Shown here: positions 9,201-21,263 of the stretch, one piece after another
How positions within the stretch are numbered: the first letter of the stretch is position 1
Layout: each line of letters begins with the position of its first letter
Source of the DNA: Rhodoblastus sp. 17X3
GTDB lineage: Bacteria; Pseudomonadota; Alphaproteobacteria; Rhizobiales; Beijerinckiaceae
Assembly: GCF_030056575.1 (NCBI RefSeq)
Contig: NZ_JASHHX010000010.1
Coordinates: forward strand, 1 to 64,000
Length of the DNA: 64,000 nt
Direction of reading: 5' to 3'
Notes under the pieces: model-generated
The model's input: the letters and a program-made list of their open reading frames with translations, nothing else
What the model was told of the DNA's origin: nothing
The model's database searches: none
Translations under genes and position numbers: made by a program

Positions 9201-9631
9201 AAATCCGGCGAGACGAGGTCAGCTCTTCACGGCAATGTCAGCTCACCGCCGAAGGCTTTGACGGGACGTCAATCGTCCCGAACAGTCGGTCTTAGCGCAA
9301 TTTCAGAATTGGCATGGATCCATCGCATCGCGCGGCGACGCCGGCGGGCCGAGATTAAAGCGCTGGGCCTGCAAACCGCGCGAGGCCGTTGCTCGGATGC
9401 CGGCGCTCATCCAGCGGCGCAGAGCGTCGCTACCGTCTGCGACCGTATCCATGAATCCGTAAACCGTGATCCGGGAATTGATGCGGAAAAACCGGCGCAC
9501 GCGGTTTTCGCGCTTCTGGCGGCGCGCAATCCGCCCAGCGAGATCGAGGATGCGATCGCCGCAACGCCAAAACCGCTTCACGTCCTCTGGCCGTCCTGAC
9601 CGCCAGCGTTTCGGGGGGGGGGGGGCCGACC
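9201..9631. other. Gene-free stretch with a 13-G tract
   Basis: No frame here has a pattern I recognise; the plus frame from 9258 to 9599 lacks a ribosome binding site and family features. The stretch ends in a run of 13 G at 9613-9625 placed just before the ATG of the broken CapA-like gene. Confidence 0.5.
9613..9625. repeat. Poly-G tract (13 G)
   Basis: Thirteen consecutive G residues end 6 bases before the ATG at 9632. The tract occupies the position of the ribosome binding site. Such tracts slip easily in replication and in sequencing. Confidence 0.95.
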
Positions 9632-10766
9632 ATGAAGGTCTTTCTTTGCGGCGACGTGTGACGGGACGGGGTGTCGACCAGATCCCGCCCTATCCGTGCC
9701 CGCCTCGCTTGCATGAAGCCTTTATGGACTCCTCCTGGGGTTACGTCATACTCGCCGAGGATGAGCACGGCCCGATCCCTCGGCCCGTGGGTTCCGACTA
9801 CATCGGGGGGGCGGCGATGGGCGAATGGGATCGCGCGCAGCCCCACGCCTGCAACGTCAATCTCAAAACGAGCATCACCTGCAGTGATGATTATCTGCCG
9901 AAAGGCGTCAACTGCCGCACGGGCCCGAGAACGCTGCTTGTCTGAAGCGGGCAGCGATCGATTGCTGCGCTTTCGCAAACAACCACGTGCTCGACTGGGG
10001 GCGCGGCCGGGCTCCTCGACACCCTTGGCGCCTTGGGCCGCATGGGCGTCAAGACCCTGGGAGCCGGCCGCAATTTGTCCGAGGCCATGACGCCCGCCGT
10101 GCTGGACATCCCAGGCCGTGGCCGTCTGCCCGTCCTTTCAATAGCGGCCGCCACCAGCGGCGTCCCCGAGGACTCGGCCGCGAAGGTCGACGCCCCCGGC
10201 GTCAATCTCCTGCCATCGCTGAGCGAGGCCGTCGCCAAGGCGATGGGGCAACAACTCGCCCGGATCTGGCGCCCCGGGCGACCTCGTCGTCGCCTCGATC
10301 CATTGCGGACCAAATTGGGGCTACGAAGTCGCAAAGGAAGAAAGACGTTTCGCACATGCGCTGATCGAGCGTGTGGGCGTCTCCATCGTCCACGGCCACT
10401 CTTCTCATTATCCCAAACCGATCGAAAGCCTTCAATTACCGGTTCGCCCTCTATGGCTGCGGCAACTTCCTGAATGATTACGAAGGCATCAGCGGCGAAG
10501 ATGCCTATCGAGGCGACCTTGCGCTGATGTGTTTCGTCGACCTGAACACAAAGAGCGGTGCGCTTCGAGCGTTGGACATGGCTCCGCTTGCGATCCGACG
10601 ATTGCAGCTGGCGGGGCCGTCCGACGCGGACGTCGATTGGCTTCAGGCGACCCTCGATCGGGCGAGCGCACCCTATGGCGCCCGCGTCGCCCGGGCGCAA
10701 AGCGGGCGCCTCGTCGCGTCTTGGCCGGGGAAGGAACGCCAAACAACCGCCATTCACAAGGAGTAG
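9632..10766 (+). pseudogene. Frameshifted CapA-family (poly-gamma-glutamate synthesis type) gene
   Basis: Pieces of one CapA-like metallophosphatase-fold protein can be read across several frames. It opens MKVFLCGDV and then hits TGA. The next phase gives GRGVDQ..YPCPPRLHEAFM, VNLKTSITCSDDYLPKGVNC, then TLGAGRNLSEAM and GVNLLPSLSEAVAKAM, then GDLVVASIHCGPNWGYE, FAHALIERVGVSIVHGHSSH and finally FALYGCGNFLNDYEGISGED. At least four frame changes are needed to join them, so no full-length product is made. The gene would have been about 375 codons. Conserved HGHSSH and NDYEG motifs are still readable, so decay is recent. Confidence 0.8.
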
Positions 10767-10770
10767 GCCC

Positions 10771-10995
10771 GTGCGAACCGCACTGCGCGACCACGCGGAA
10801 ATCGCCCCCCCGAAAGCCGAAGCGCCGCCATTCGTATGACGAGAACCTGGACGAGCCGGTGAAGCTGATCGAGAGCGAGCCCGTGGACGCCGAGACCGAA
10901 GCACCCGAGGAAGAAAATATCCCGATCGAGAACGTCGAGAGCGACGAAGACGATGGCCCGCCGGCCTTCGAGGAAGACGATCCCGGAAGCCCTTG
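10771..10995 (+). pseudogene. Small acidic-tail reading frame, apparently frameshifted
   Basis: A GTG at 10771 opens a 22-codon frame that stops at 10839. A second phase continues directly with YDENLDEPVKLIESEPVDAE and a very acidic tail ending EEDDPGSP at 10995. The smooth join suggests one protein of about 75 residues broken by a frameshift. I recognise no family. It lies directly after the broken CapA-like gene, in the same strand. Confidence 0.35.
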
Positions 10996-11047
10996 AACTG
11001 CCGATCAGGCGGCGTCAAACGGAGGGGCGGCGAGACCTAATTTATGC

Positions 11048-11434
11048 TCAGCGGGCGGAATTCTCTTTTCCCGCCCCGGCTGACGATGGGAAATGCGCCA
11101 GCGTCTCGATGACTTCCTCATCGGCGATTTGGCGGAAATCGGAATAGTAAAGGCCGATCGCACCCAGAAAATCGTAATCCTCGAGGCAGACGACCTCGTC
11201 CGCATCTTCCTCCATCTCGCTCAGCGTCTCCATGGCAGCGACAGGAACGGCGAGAACGAGTTGCTTCGGCTCGCGCATCCGGATTGCGCGCAGAGCCGCC
11301 CTTGTGGTCGCGCCCGTGGCGATCCCATCGTCGATGACGATTGCAACGCGGTTCTTCACGTCGGCGCGCCAGCGATCGCCAAGATAGGGGCGACGACGGC
11401 GGGCGATCTCCGCGAGTTCCAGATCGAGGAAATT
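11048..11434 (-). pseudogene. N-terminally deleted phosphoribosyltransferase
   Basis: The frame reads ELAEIARRRRPYLGDRW and then, from a GTG at 11359, VAIVIDDGIATGATTRAALR, the PRPP-binding loop of type I phosphoribosyltransferases, followed by VCLEDYDFLGAIGLYYSDFR. An in-frame stop at 11438-11440 marks the upstream limit, so about 115 N-terminal residues of the usual 220 are absent. The 103-residue part after the GTG might still be translated but would lack half of the fold. It belongs to the decaying block between 7.6 and 11.4 kb. Confidence 0.7.
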
Positions 11435-11480
11435 TGATCAGGATCATCGAGAATTCACATCCATGAGTTAGCTTCAGGGC

Positions 11481-14336
<2,856 letters not shown>

Positions 14337-14491
14337 CCGCTGAAACGTCGCGTCCGGATCAACCCTTGATGTAGATCACTGTCCTGAGACGCGCCACACG
14401 CCGCGCAAGGCCGGCCTGCTCCGCCGCCGCCAGGAAGAAGTTGGCGGCGAAGGGGAGCGGAGTCGCGAAGCAAGAAATGGCGTCATGAAGG

Positions 14492-14803
14492 TCATGATGT
14501 GTCGATCCTGATCCGACAGGGCGACGCCGGGCGCGTGGGGCGCACGCCTTCGAAGATCTCGATGATGATCATCCGGCCGCCGCAACAGGGGTATTTATGC
14601 GCGCCGTCAACAGGATCGGCGCCGCCATCCGGCTTGGGCCGTTGCTTCGGCGAGGCCTCGGCGACCGGCAGCAACGCACGGACGCGCTCGATGTTGCAGG
14701 CGCGCACCGCGCTGGCGAACAGGCCGTAATGGCGGATGCGGTGGAACCCGGTTGGCAGCACGTGCATGAGGAACCGGCGGATAAACTCGGCGGCGTCGAG
14801 CGT
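14492..14803 (-). pseudogene. C-terminal remnant of an IS91-family transposase
   Basis: About 100 residues match the C-terminus of IS91-type Y2 transposases: AAEFIRRFLMHVLPTGFHRI, RHYGLFASAVRACNI, YPCCGGRMIIIEIFE and the terminal RIDTS. The catalytic tyrosine region upstream is missing. The homology stops exactly where a 55-bp palindromic element begins at 14804, so that element, or a deletion at its insertion point, removed the rest. Confidence 0.8.
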
Positions 14804-14858
14804 TGACGTGCCCCCGAAAATTCGACCAGTCATGACTGGAATTTTCGGGGGCACGTCA
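14804..14858. mobile_element. 55-bp palindromic mini-element (19-bp perfect inverted repeats)
   Basis: The arm TGACGTGCCCCCGAAAATT (14804-14822) is repeated in perfect inversion at 14840-14858. The middle contains a second perfect palindrome, CCAGTCATGACTGG (14826-14839). The outer ends read TG...CA, like many insertion-sequence ends. I see no target duplication. It may be two IS ends joined after loss of the interior, or a miniature element. Confidence 0.7.
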
Positions 14859-15008
14859 TCAACTGTCAGAGCGAACTCCGAACCGGATAAAAGTTGGGGG
14901 CAACGTCACCGACCTTAAAAACGTTTTCCATGCGATTGAATCGGGAGTGGTTTCCGACTCAAACACGATTTGCGGACGCTGCGGTGACCGGGCCCCCGTG
15001 GAGCCGCG

Positions 15009-16616
15009 TCACACCGTCAGCAGTCCCCAGCGTCCAGCTTCCGACAACATGTTGGACAGGCCGGAACTGACGTGCGAACCGGCGCCGTCGGCAAGGAGGA
15101 TGTTTGATGTAATCAGATAGGGCGTGTTGGGATCGGTGGACGCCGAACTGACTTGTAATTCGAGCCGATCGATCCCGGAGACGGTTAGGCCGTCGACTTG
15201 GAAACTCCCGGGGTGATTGGTCTTGGCGGCCTGATCAAATGCGCTTTCGATTTTTAGGAACTCGGCGATGAAGCCTTTTTCGTCGACCGGATTTTGGTCG
15301 TTGATGACGATCCTGAGCGTGTCGTCTCCAATTCCGCCACTAATATGCTGCTGGCCGAACGAAAAGGTTCCATCCGCGTTCACCAGACCATCGCCTTCTT
15401 TCAGGATAAACAGATCGCTGCCGGCGCCCCCGCGCAAACTGTTCGTACCGCCGCGGTTGACGATCAACGCGTCATCGCCGATTCCCGCGGTCAAGGCATT
15501 GACGCCCAGCGAATTGGTGGCGATCACGTCAGTGCCCAGGCCGCCATGCAAAGCGGCGTTTCCCGAACCGGCGGCGATCAAATCGTTGCCGACGCCGCCC
15601 CAGACGGTCACATTTCCCGAACCGGCGATGATGGTGTCATCGCCTACTCCGCCATAAATTGTATCATTGCCATTCAGCGTCGTGTTGCCGGGATCAAGCG
15701 CCTTGGCGAATATAAACGTCGAACCGCTTTGGGCATGGACGACTCTCTGCGTCCCATCGAGAAAATCGACGTGATCCGAGGCAATCACGGCGTCAGCGAA
15801 AGCCGCAATAATCCCGTGCGCCACATAGGTCGGGTGCAAGGCGTCAAAGAACGCGATTTCGTTCGAAGCAAATTGTTGCGAACCGGAGGCCAGTTGGCCG
15901 GACCATGTTGTCGTGATCGGCGCGGTGAAGCCGAAACTGGTGGGGTCGGCCGCCAGCGCATCGCTGAGGGCAAAAAGGTCGACCAGCTTGACGTTCGGCG
16001 AGGCGGCGGCGATCTGCGCCAGCGCAGTATTGTTCGCAACGTCGATCGCGTGAACGAGCGCCTGGAACGCCGGGCTGTTCGCCATTACGCCGGCAGGCGT
16101 AATGGCGATATCGGGTAATGCGAATAGCAGGATTTTCTTGGCGCCAGCCTGCGTAAGTTCTGCCACCGCCTGCCCGACAGCGCCAACGACATCCGACACC
16201 ATCGCCTGAACAGCGGCCGGGGTTTGAGGCGGGTTCGTTTCCAAATAGCCGAGATAGTCATCACTTCCAATATTGATCATTACGGTTGCGTTGCTTGGAA
16301 TTTGTCCGCCGGAAAGCGATGATAAATAGCTCTTGATCTGGTTCGAAAGATCGATTGGCAGTCGCGCCCCCGTCACAGGGTTGGCGATCACAGGTGGGGA
16401 GTTGTCGCTGGCCTGCCCGCCGTAATAGGCGAAATCATTAAGGCTCAAACCAAGAAGCGGCGCGAGCTGTTCGGCGTAGGTTGGCCCATTCGAGCCGCGC
16501 CCTTGCCATGCTGGCGGCGGAGGATAGCCGCCGTTGGTCAGCGAAAATAGATTTCCATTGTCGGAAAGACTGTCGCCGAAAACCACGAGCGACCCGGATT
16601 TGGTCTGGATTGACAT
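15009..16616 (-). CDS. GDSL/SGNH esterase with C-terminal RTX-type repeats
   Basis: The 535-residue protein starts MSIQTKSGSLVVFGDSLSDN, giving the nucleophile Ser in the GDSL block near residue 15. The block-III-like NIGSDDY follows, then block V DALHPTYVAHG with the Asp and His of the catalytic triad. From about residue 300 come calcium-binding nonapeptide-like repeats (GGVGDDTI, GGVGNDLI, GGLGTDVI, GGAGSDLFIL). There is no N-terminal signal peptide, so export by a type I secretion system is likely. The start is set at 16616 because AGGGAGG lies 6 bases upstream; a longer frame adds 26 unlikely residues. Confidence 0.88.
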   Translation of the reverse strand: MSIQTKSGSLVVFGDSLSDNGNLFSLTNGGYPPPPAWQGRGSNGPTYAEQLAPLLGLSLNDFAYYGGQASDNSPPVIANPVTGARLPIDLSNQIKSYLSSLSGGQIPSNATVMINIGSDDYLGYLETNPPQTPAAVQAMVSDVVGAVGQAVAELTQAGAKKILLFALPDIAITPAGVMANSPAFQALVHAIDVANNTALAQIAAASPNVKLVDLFALSDALAADPTSFGFTAPITTTWSGQLASGSQQFASNEIAFFDALHPTYVAHGIIAAFADAVIASDHVDFLDGTQRVVHAQSGSTFIFAKALDPGNTTLNGNDTIYGGVGDDTIIAGSGNVTVWGGVGNDLIAAGSGNAALHGGLGTDVIATNSLGVNALTAGIGDDALIVNRGGTNSLRGGAGSDLFILKEGDGLVNADGTFSFGQQHISGGIGDDTLRIVINDQNPVDEKGFIAEFLKIESAFDQAAKTNHPGSFQVDGLTVSGIDRLELQVSSASTDPNTPYLITSNILLADGAGSHVSSGLSNMLSEAGRWGLLTV

Positions 16617-16858
16617 GGGTGTCCTCCCTGACGAACTCGTCCCATTTATCGACAAGAGCTGCGGAAAAATCCGTCTTAGGATTATCTGAGCCATTTGCGA
16701 GCGTCGGCTCGAGGCTGAGATCCAGACTACTGCTCGCTCACTTACCGATAGCCAACGGATTCGCGGTCGCTAAATTTTCAGCGCAGGAGTCCGCTGTGGA
16801 GATCGCTGGTGGAAACGGGAGTTTCGGAAATAAAAAACGAGTTTCTCGTGGCCTGGAC

Positions 16859-19800
16859 TTATCTTGTGGCCTGGGTCTCAGTCGCCTTAAGAAACTTTTC
16901 GCGCAAATATTTCCGCCGGGGGGCGGCCCACGGCAAATCCTCGTCGTCGGCGAGAAAATCGCCAGCGTAAAGCGCAAGCGTTCCGGCAACGTCCGCGTGC
17001 GTCGCGCCCCGCGCGGAAAGGCCCGCTTCGAAGGCCCATGTGTCGAGCCAGCATCGCGCGGGATCGAACCCGACGCGCCCACCTTTCACGACGATAGTAT
17101 GGTTGTCGCCAATCAACTTGCGCAGCCGATGGACGGCAACGTCGAAGGACTGGCGAGCACAGTCGCCGTCCTCGTCCGGCCAAACCGCATCAATGATTTT
17201 TTCCTGCGTAATGTCCTTCCCGCCGAAAGCAGCGATCGCTTTGAGCACATTGAACAGCCGACGTGGCGTCTTTCGCGACACCGGTAAGGGATTTCCATCT
17301 TTGAACAACTGCAAACCGCCGAACGTGACGATCTTAAGCGGCCAGGGCCACTCTGGTCCGCAGTCCTCCGGCGGCTGCAGGTCCATCACGCTGATCAGCC
17401 TTCGCACCAGCTCAGGCGAAAAGCCGTGCTTAAGCGCTCGGGCGAAAATCCGCGCGGCGATGGGGCGATGAAGGTGGATAATCCTCTCGTCCTTACTTTC
17501 GCCGAAAGCCAGCCCCGCGCGGAGGATTTCGAGTCCCTGCGCTTCGTGGCCGGTAAGTTGCAAAATTTCAGCGTGAAGCAATTCGCGGCGGTATCGCATG
17601 CTGTCGATTGCGGCATTGTCGCCGGCGATCTTCATCGCGTCCAGCTCACGCTCGGCGTCTCGCAGTTCGCCCGCGGCGGTCAGCGCCTGCGCGAGAACGA
17701 AGCGAGCGAGCGCCTCGTTATACAAATAATTGTCGCCGGCCGCTATCTCGACCGCCCGCCGCGCCGCGGCGACGGCGGCCCCCAAATGACCGCTGGCAAG
17801 TTCGATCCGGGCCACGCAACAAAAATAAGTCGAGGGGCGACGCTGATAGAAGCGATCCATATATTCGCCACAGCGTTGAAGCCAGATCCGCGCCGAATCA
17901 ACATCGCCCCGGATGATGCAGTCGGAAATGGCAAATGAGCAGTGACTGTGCGAATAGGCGTAGACCCCAGCGCGATCATTGTCAGCAAGGGCGCGGGTTG
18001 CGGTCTCGACGCAGGAGCCGGGTGTCTGGCTCCAAATCTGGGCAAAACCGGTGGCGAAAGAAACCATGGCGCGCTCGTATGGCGCTTCGCCCAGCGATTC
18101 CGGCGTCGGCAAGCGTGCAATTTGTTCGCGAACGCGGGCATGCTCGCCGTCGATCAACGCAAGGGCGATGTCGACGAAACGGAAATAGGCCAATAATTTG
18201 GGCTTGCCGGAGCGTTCCGCCGCGTCGAAGGCGGTCTGCCTCCAGCGCGCGATTTCAACGCGATCGGCAGTGCGCCGGGCGAGAGCCCCAAACATGACGG
18301 TCGCGACATAGGCTTCGACTTCCGCAGAAGGGTATTGCCGATAGCGCTTTTTCAAATCGTGCAAGATGGAAATCAGCTCGTCCAATTGGGTCTGATCGGC
18401 GATTTCGTCATGCAGAATCGACATGCCGAGGCGTGACCAGGCAAGGAAAGCGCCGGCGGCATCACCCGCTTCCATGAAAATAGGTAAGGATTGGCGAAAC
18501 AGGGGACGCCCTTCCCTTGGCGCAAACGGCTGCCGTGCAACGCCCGACCAATAAAGTAGCCATGGGCTGGCCTCGATGCGGCCGGCCGGCATATTGTCAA
18601 TCCAGGACGCCAGCACCATTTGGCGGCCGGTCGCTTCCAATTCATCAGCCCGGGACAAGATCAACCGGGTCATTTCCTCCCAAGCCGAAGCATCGCGCAA
18701 TAGGGCAGCGGCGGCTTCCAGTTGGCCGGAGCCTTCGAGCGCTTGCGCTGCCGCGAGATTCAGGCGGCGCCGTTCTACGCTGTCGAACGCCTTTCGCGCG
18801 TTGTCGGCGAGGAAGCTTTGGAAAAGGGGATGGAATCGGTAGTTTGGATGAGCTTGGGCGTCGCGCGTAGTAAAATAGCCGCGCCGAGCAAGTCTTTCCA
18901 GCAGTTCTCCAGCGTCCGGGTCATCAGCAAGCGCAGCGGCCGCCTCAGCGGTCATGCTCGGCATGGTTGCCAAGCGCATGAGCGTCCGTCGTTCCTTTTC
19001 GTCCAACAGGCCAAGCACTTCGCCGGCGAAATAGTCGAACAGAAGCTCCGGCGGCTTGTCGACGCCGTTTGCCCGAATGGCGACGCCACCGCGCGCCGCT
19101 TCCAACATCAGGATCAGCCCGGCGATCCAGCCCTGCGCCAGATTCAGCGCCTGTTCGAACTGGCCGGCGTCGAAGCTCGCGCCGTCGCGCGCTCGGGCGA
19201 TCGCCGCAGCCTCCTCGGCGCGCAGGACCAAATTTTCGGGCGCAATAACCTCCATTAGGCCGTTCACCCTAAGTCGCGCAAATTCTTTCGGCGGCGGAAA
19301 ACGGCTGAGGACAATGAGACGGGCCCCTCTTGGGATTTCCTGCAGGCCGCTCGCGAGAAGCTCATGAACCGGCGAGGATGGGCCCAGCTCATGGTAATCG
19401 TCAAAAACCACGATCGGCGGCTTAGCCCCCTCGAATAATTTTCGGAAAAAATTGCGGCTGAAGGCAGCCGTTCCGAACTGATATTCCGGCGTCAGCAGGG
19501 GCAGTCGCCGTGCGTCTGCGCCGCGCACGCGCATATCCGCCATGCCGAGATAATAGAAAAAAGTCGAAGGGTCAGAATCCTCGGCGTCGAGCCTTTGCCA
19601 GACCGCTTCGGCCGGCCTTGCGGCGAGCCAATCAGCGATCAATGTGGTCTTGCCGGCGCCCGGCGGGCCTTGCAGCCAGACGATCGGGCTCGTCATCGCG
19701 GCGTCGATCAACGCGAACAGGCGCGCGTTCGGCGACACTGCGGCCAGACTCGGCGGCGTGATCTTGCCCAGACTCCAGGCGACGGTCGCTGCCGGAGGCT

Positions 19801-19930
19801 GCTTCCGTCGTCCTTCCGCAATATTGGCGACTTCTGCGCTCAAGCGGCGGTCCCGACCGTTCGGTCTATTGTCGAGACGATCGTAACCCAGGCCGGTCTG
19901 GCGCAAAAGACCGTTTCGGGGCGCGTTCAT
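16859..19930 (-). CDS. MalT-like ATPase transcriptional activator with C-terminal BTAD domain
   Basis: The 1023-residue protein has a STAND-type NTPase domain with Walker A WLQGPPGAGKTTL (about 93-105) and Walker-B-like PIVVFDDYHEL. A long helical TPR-like middle follows. The C-terminus (about 860-1023) combines a winged-helix segment (LKIVTFGGLQLFKDGNPL... ARQSFDVAVHRLRKLI) with a bacterial transcriptional activation domain (LYAGDFLADDEDLPW). MalT-type proteins sense a small inducer through the middle repeats; the ligand here is unknown. It is divergent from a secreted protein gene at 20054 and may control the genes up to 23446. Confidence 0.85.
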   Translation of the reverse strand: MNAPRNGLLRQTGLGYDRLDNRPNGRDRRLSAEVANIAEGRRKQPPAATVAWSLGKITPPSLAAVSPNARLFALIDAAMTSPIVWLQGPPGAGKTTLIADWLAARPAEAVWQRLDAEDSDPSTFFYYLGMADMRVRGADARRLPLLTPEYQFGTAAFSRNFFRKLFEGAKPPIVVFDDYHELGPSSPVHELLASGLQEIPRGARLIVLSRFPPPKEFARLRVNGLMEVIAPENLVLRAEEAAAIARARDGASFDAGQFEQALNLAQGWIAGLILMLEAARGGVAIRANGVDKPPELLFDYFAGEVLGLLDEKERRTLMRLATMPSMTAEAAAALADDPDAGELLERLARRGYFTTRDAQAHPNYRFHPLFQSFLADNARKAFDSVERRRLNLAAAQALEGSGQLEAAAALLRDASAWEEMTRLILSRADELEATGRQMVLASWIDNMPAGRIEASPWLLYWSGVARQPFAPREGRPLFRQSLPIFMEAGDAAGAFLAWSRLGMSILHDEIADQTQLDELISILHDLKKRYRQYPSAEVEAYVATVMFGALARRTADRVEIARWRQTAFDAAERSGKPKLLAYFRFVDIALALIDGEHARVREQIARLPTPESLGEAPYERAMVSFATGFAQIWSQTPGSCVETATRALADNDRAGVYAYSHSHCSFAISDCIIRGDVDSARIWLQRCGEYMDRFYQRRPSTYFCCVARIELASGHLGAAVAAARRAVEIAAGDNYLYNEALARFVLAQALTAAGELRDAERELDAMKIAGDNAAIDSMRYRRELLHAEILQLTGHEAQGLEILRAGLAFGESKDERIIHLHRPIAARIFARALKHGFSPELVRRLISVMDLQPPEDCGPEWPWPLKIVTFGGLQLFKDGNPLPVSRKTPRRLFNVLKAIAAFGGKDITQEKIIDAVWPDEDGDCARQSFDVAVHRLRKLIGDNHTIVVKGGRVGFDPARCWLDTWAFEAGLSARGATHADVAGTLALYAGDFLADDEDLPWAAPRRKYLREKFLKATETQATR

Positions 19931-20053
19931 CTACGCCGTTTGGGCGGTTTGGCGAAAAACCCGGCTCTGCGCAATCGGTTGCCTATCGGTAAGCGCCTCG
20001 GCGCCATTCTCCTTCCAATGCAGGAATGGTCCTGCATCATTCGGGAGGCAAAA

Positions 20054-20554
20054 ATGCGCAATTGGATTTACTTGGCGGCCGGCGCCGCAGTTCTGCCTCT
20101 TTGCCTTGCAGGCGCGGCGAAGGCCGCTGGCGGTTCCGACTATGGTGGCAAATTGTCACTGACGATCGTCCATCAGGAAGCGAAGCCGCTCGACGACAAG
20201 GGGCATGTCGTGATGGCGACGACCTACAAAGGAAAGAATGTCAGCACCGGCCGGCAGTCATGGCAAGACGGTGCGGAGGTTGTCATGGTCGACTATGCCG
20301 ACCTCGTCCAGGGCAATGGCGCCTCGCGCGGCTTCGGCGTCGACATGAAAGACGGCGTGGCGAAGCCCTGGAGTTACGTCAATAAGGTCAAAACCGTTAT
20401 GGTCAACGGACTCCCGCGCACCACGACCGAGGGCGAGGTCACGAAACTCATACCGGCGCCGATGAGGGGCATCCGTTCGCATTGCGTCTTTACCTCGCAA
20501 ACCACGTTGGAGTGCGAGTGGTCGGCCCAGGCGATCAAGGCCGCGGCGCGTTGA
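20054..20554 (+). CDS. Small secreted protein of unknown function
   Basis: The 166-residue protein starts MRNWIYLAAGAAVLPLCLAG, a clear signal peptide with cleavage after AKA near residue 25. The mature part has no domain I recognise; it ends HCVFTSQTTLECEWSAQAIK, with two cysteines that could form a disulphide. GGGAGG sits 7 bases before the ATG. A second, truncated copy of its C-terminus lies at 23775. It is the first gene to the right of the BTAD regulator. Confidence 0.8.
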   Translation: MRNWIYLAAGAAVLPLCLAGAAKAAGGSDYGGKLSLTIVHQEAKPLDDKGHVVMATTYKGKNVSTGRQSWQDGAEVVMVDYADLVQGNGASRGFGVDMKDGVAKPWSYVNKVKTVMVNGLPRTTTEGEVTKLIPAPMRGIRSHCVFTSQTTLECEWSAQAIKAAAR

Positions 20555-20639
20555 TCGCCTGTCGAACTTGCCGGATGGCGCTCTGCATATAGCGCAGCAC
20601 TCGCCGAAGCGTCCCCACGCGAACTGGATGGAGGTTCCC

Positions 20640-21086
20640 ATGCCAAAACGTCATCTCAGTCTTTTCTTCGCGGCGTCCAGCCTGGTTTTCGGGCTCACCA
20701 TCGCGGCGCCTGCCTTGCAGGCCAACCGACCCCACGGTTTCGGCCCGAATATCGTCAGCGACCGGACACTAAACAAAAATATCGGTGTTCTTTCCGAGCA
20801 GATCGCCTGGCTCAACACGCCCGAAAGCGACGCTTATCAATTGGCTCAAGCCAAGAAGAGCAACCCCGATTTCGGGGAACTGGCGCAAGCGTCGACTGGC
20901 AGCGCGGCACAGGGCTATTTCCCGGGCGTCTCTGACGATGCCACCCTCAATGGGGGCGTGAGCGTCATCTCACGCTTGGTCGCCTGGCAGAATTCCTTGC
21001 AAGGCGACGCCTTTATGATCGCGCAGGCGGAGCCGTCGATCACCGGGGAAGATTTCCGGCGCGTTGCTCTGGCTTCGCTTCGCTAG
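20640..21086 (+). CDS. Small secreted protein with an internal duplication
   Basis: The 148-residue protein begins MPKRHLSLFFAASSLVFGLT, a signal peptide with likely cleavage after ALQA. The mature part contains two related segments of about 28 residues: NKNIGVLSEQIAWLNTPESD and, some 65 residues later, NGGVSVISRLVAWQNSLQGD, each followed by A-[YF]-x-[LI]-AQA. I know no family for it. GGAGG lies 6 bases before the ATG. It follows the previous secreted protein by 85 bp in the same direction. Confidence 0.75.
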   Translation: MPKRHLSLFFAASSLVFGLTIAAPALQANRPHGFGPNIVSDRTLNKNIGVLSEQIAWLNTPESDAYQLAQAKKSNPDFGELAQASTGSAAQGYFPGVSDDATLNGGVSVISRLVAWQNSLQGDAFMIAQAEPSITGEDFRRVALASLR

Positions 21087-21263
21087 AACGGCGATCGAAA
21101 TGGCAGCGTGGTCACAATCGACCGCCGCCGGTGGACGACAATGGAGCCGGCGGCCCATCAAAAACTTGTGAAAATACGACGGCTCGAGCTCTGTTAAGCT
21201 GAGTCCATTTTCCTCGTTCCGAAACTTTTCGGCTGGGACGTTTGTAACGTCATGGAGAGGGCG

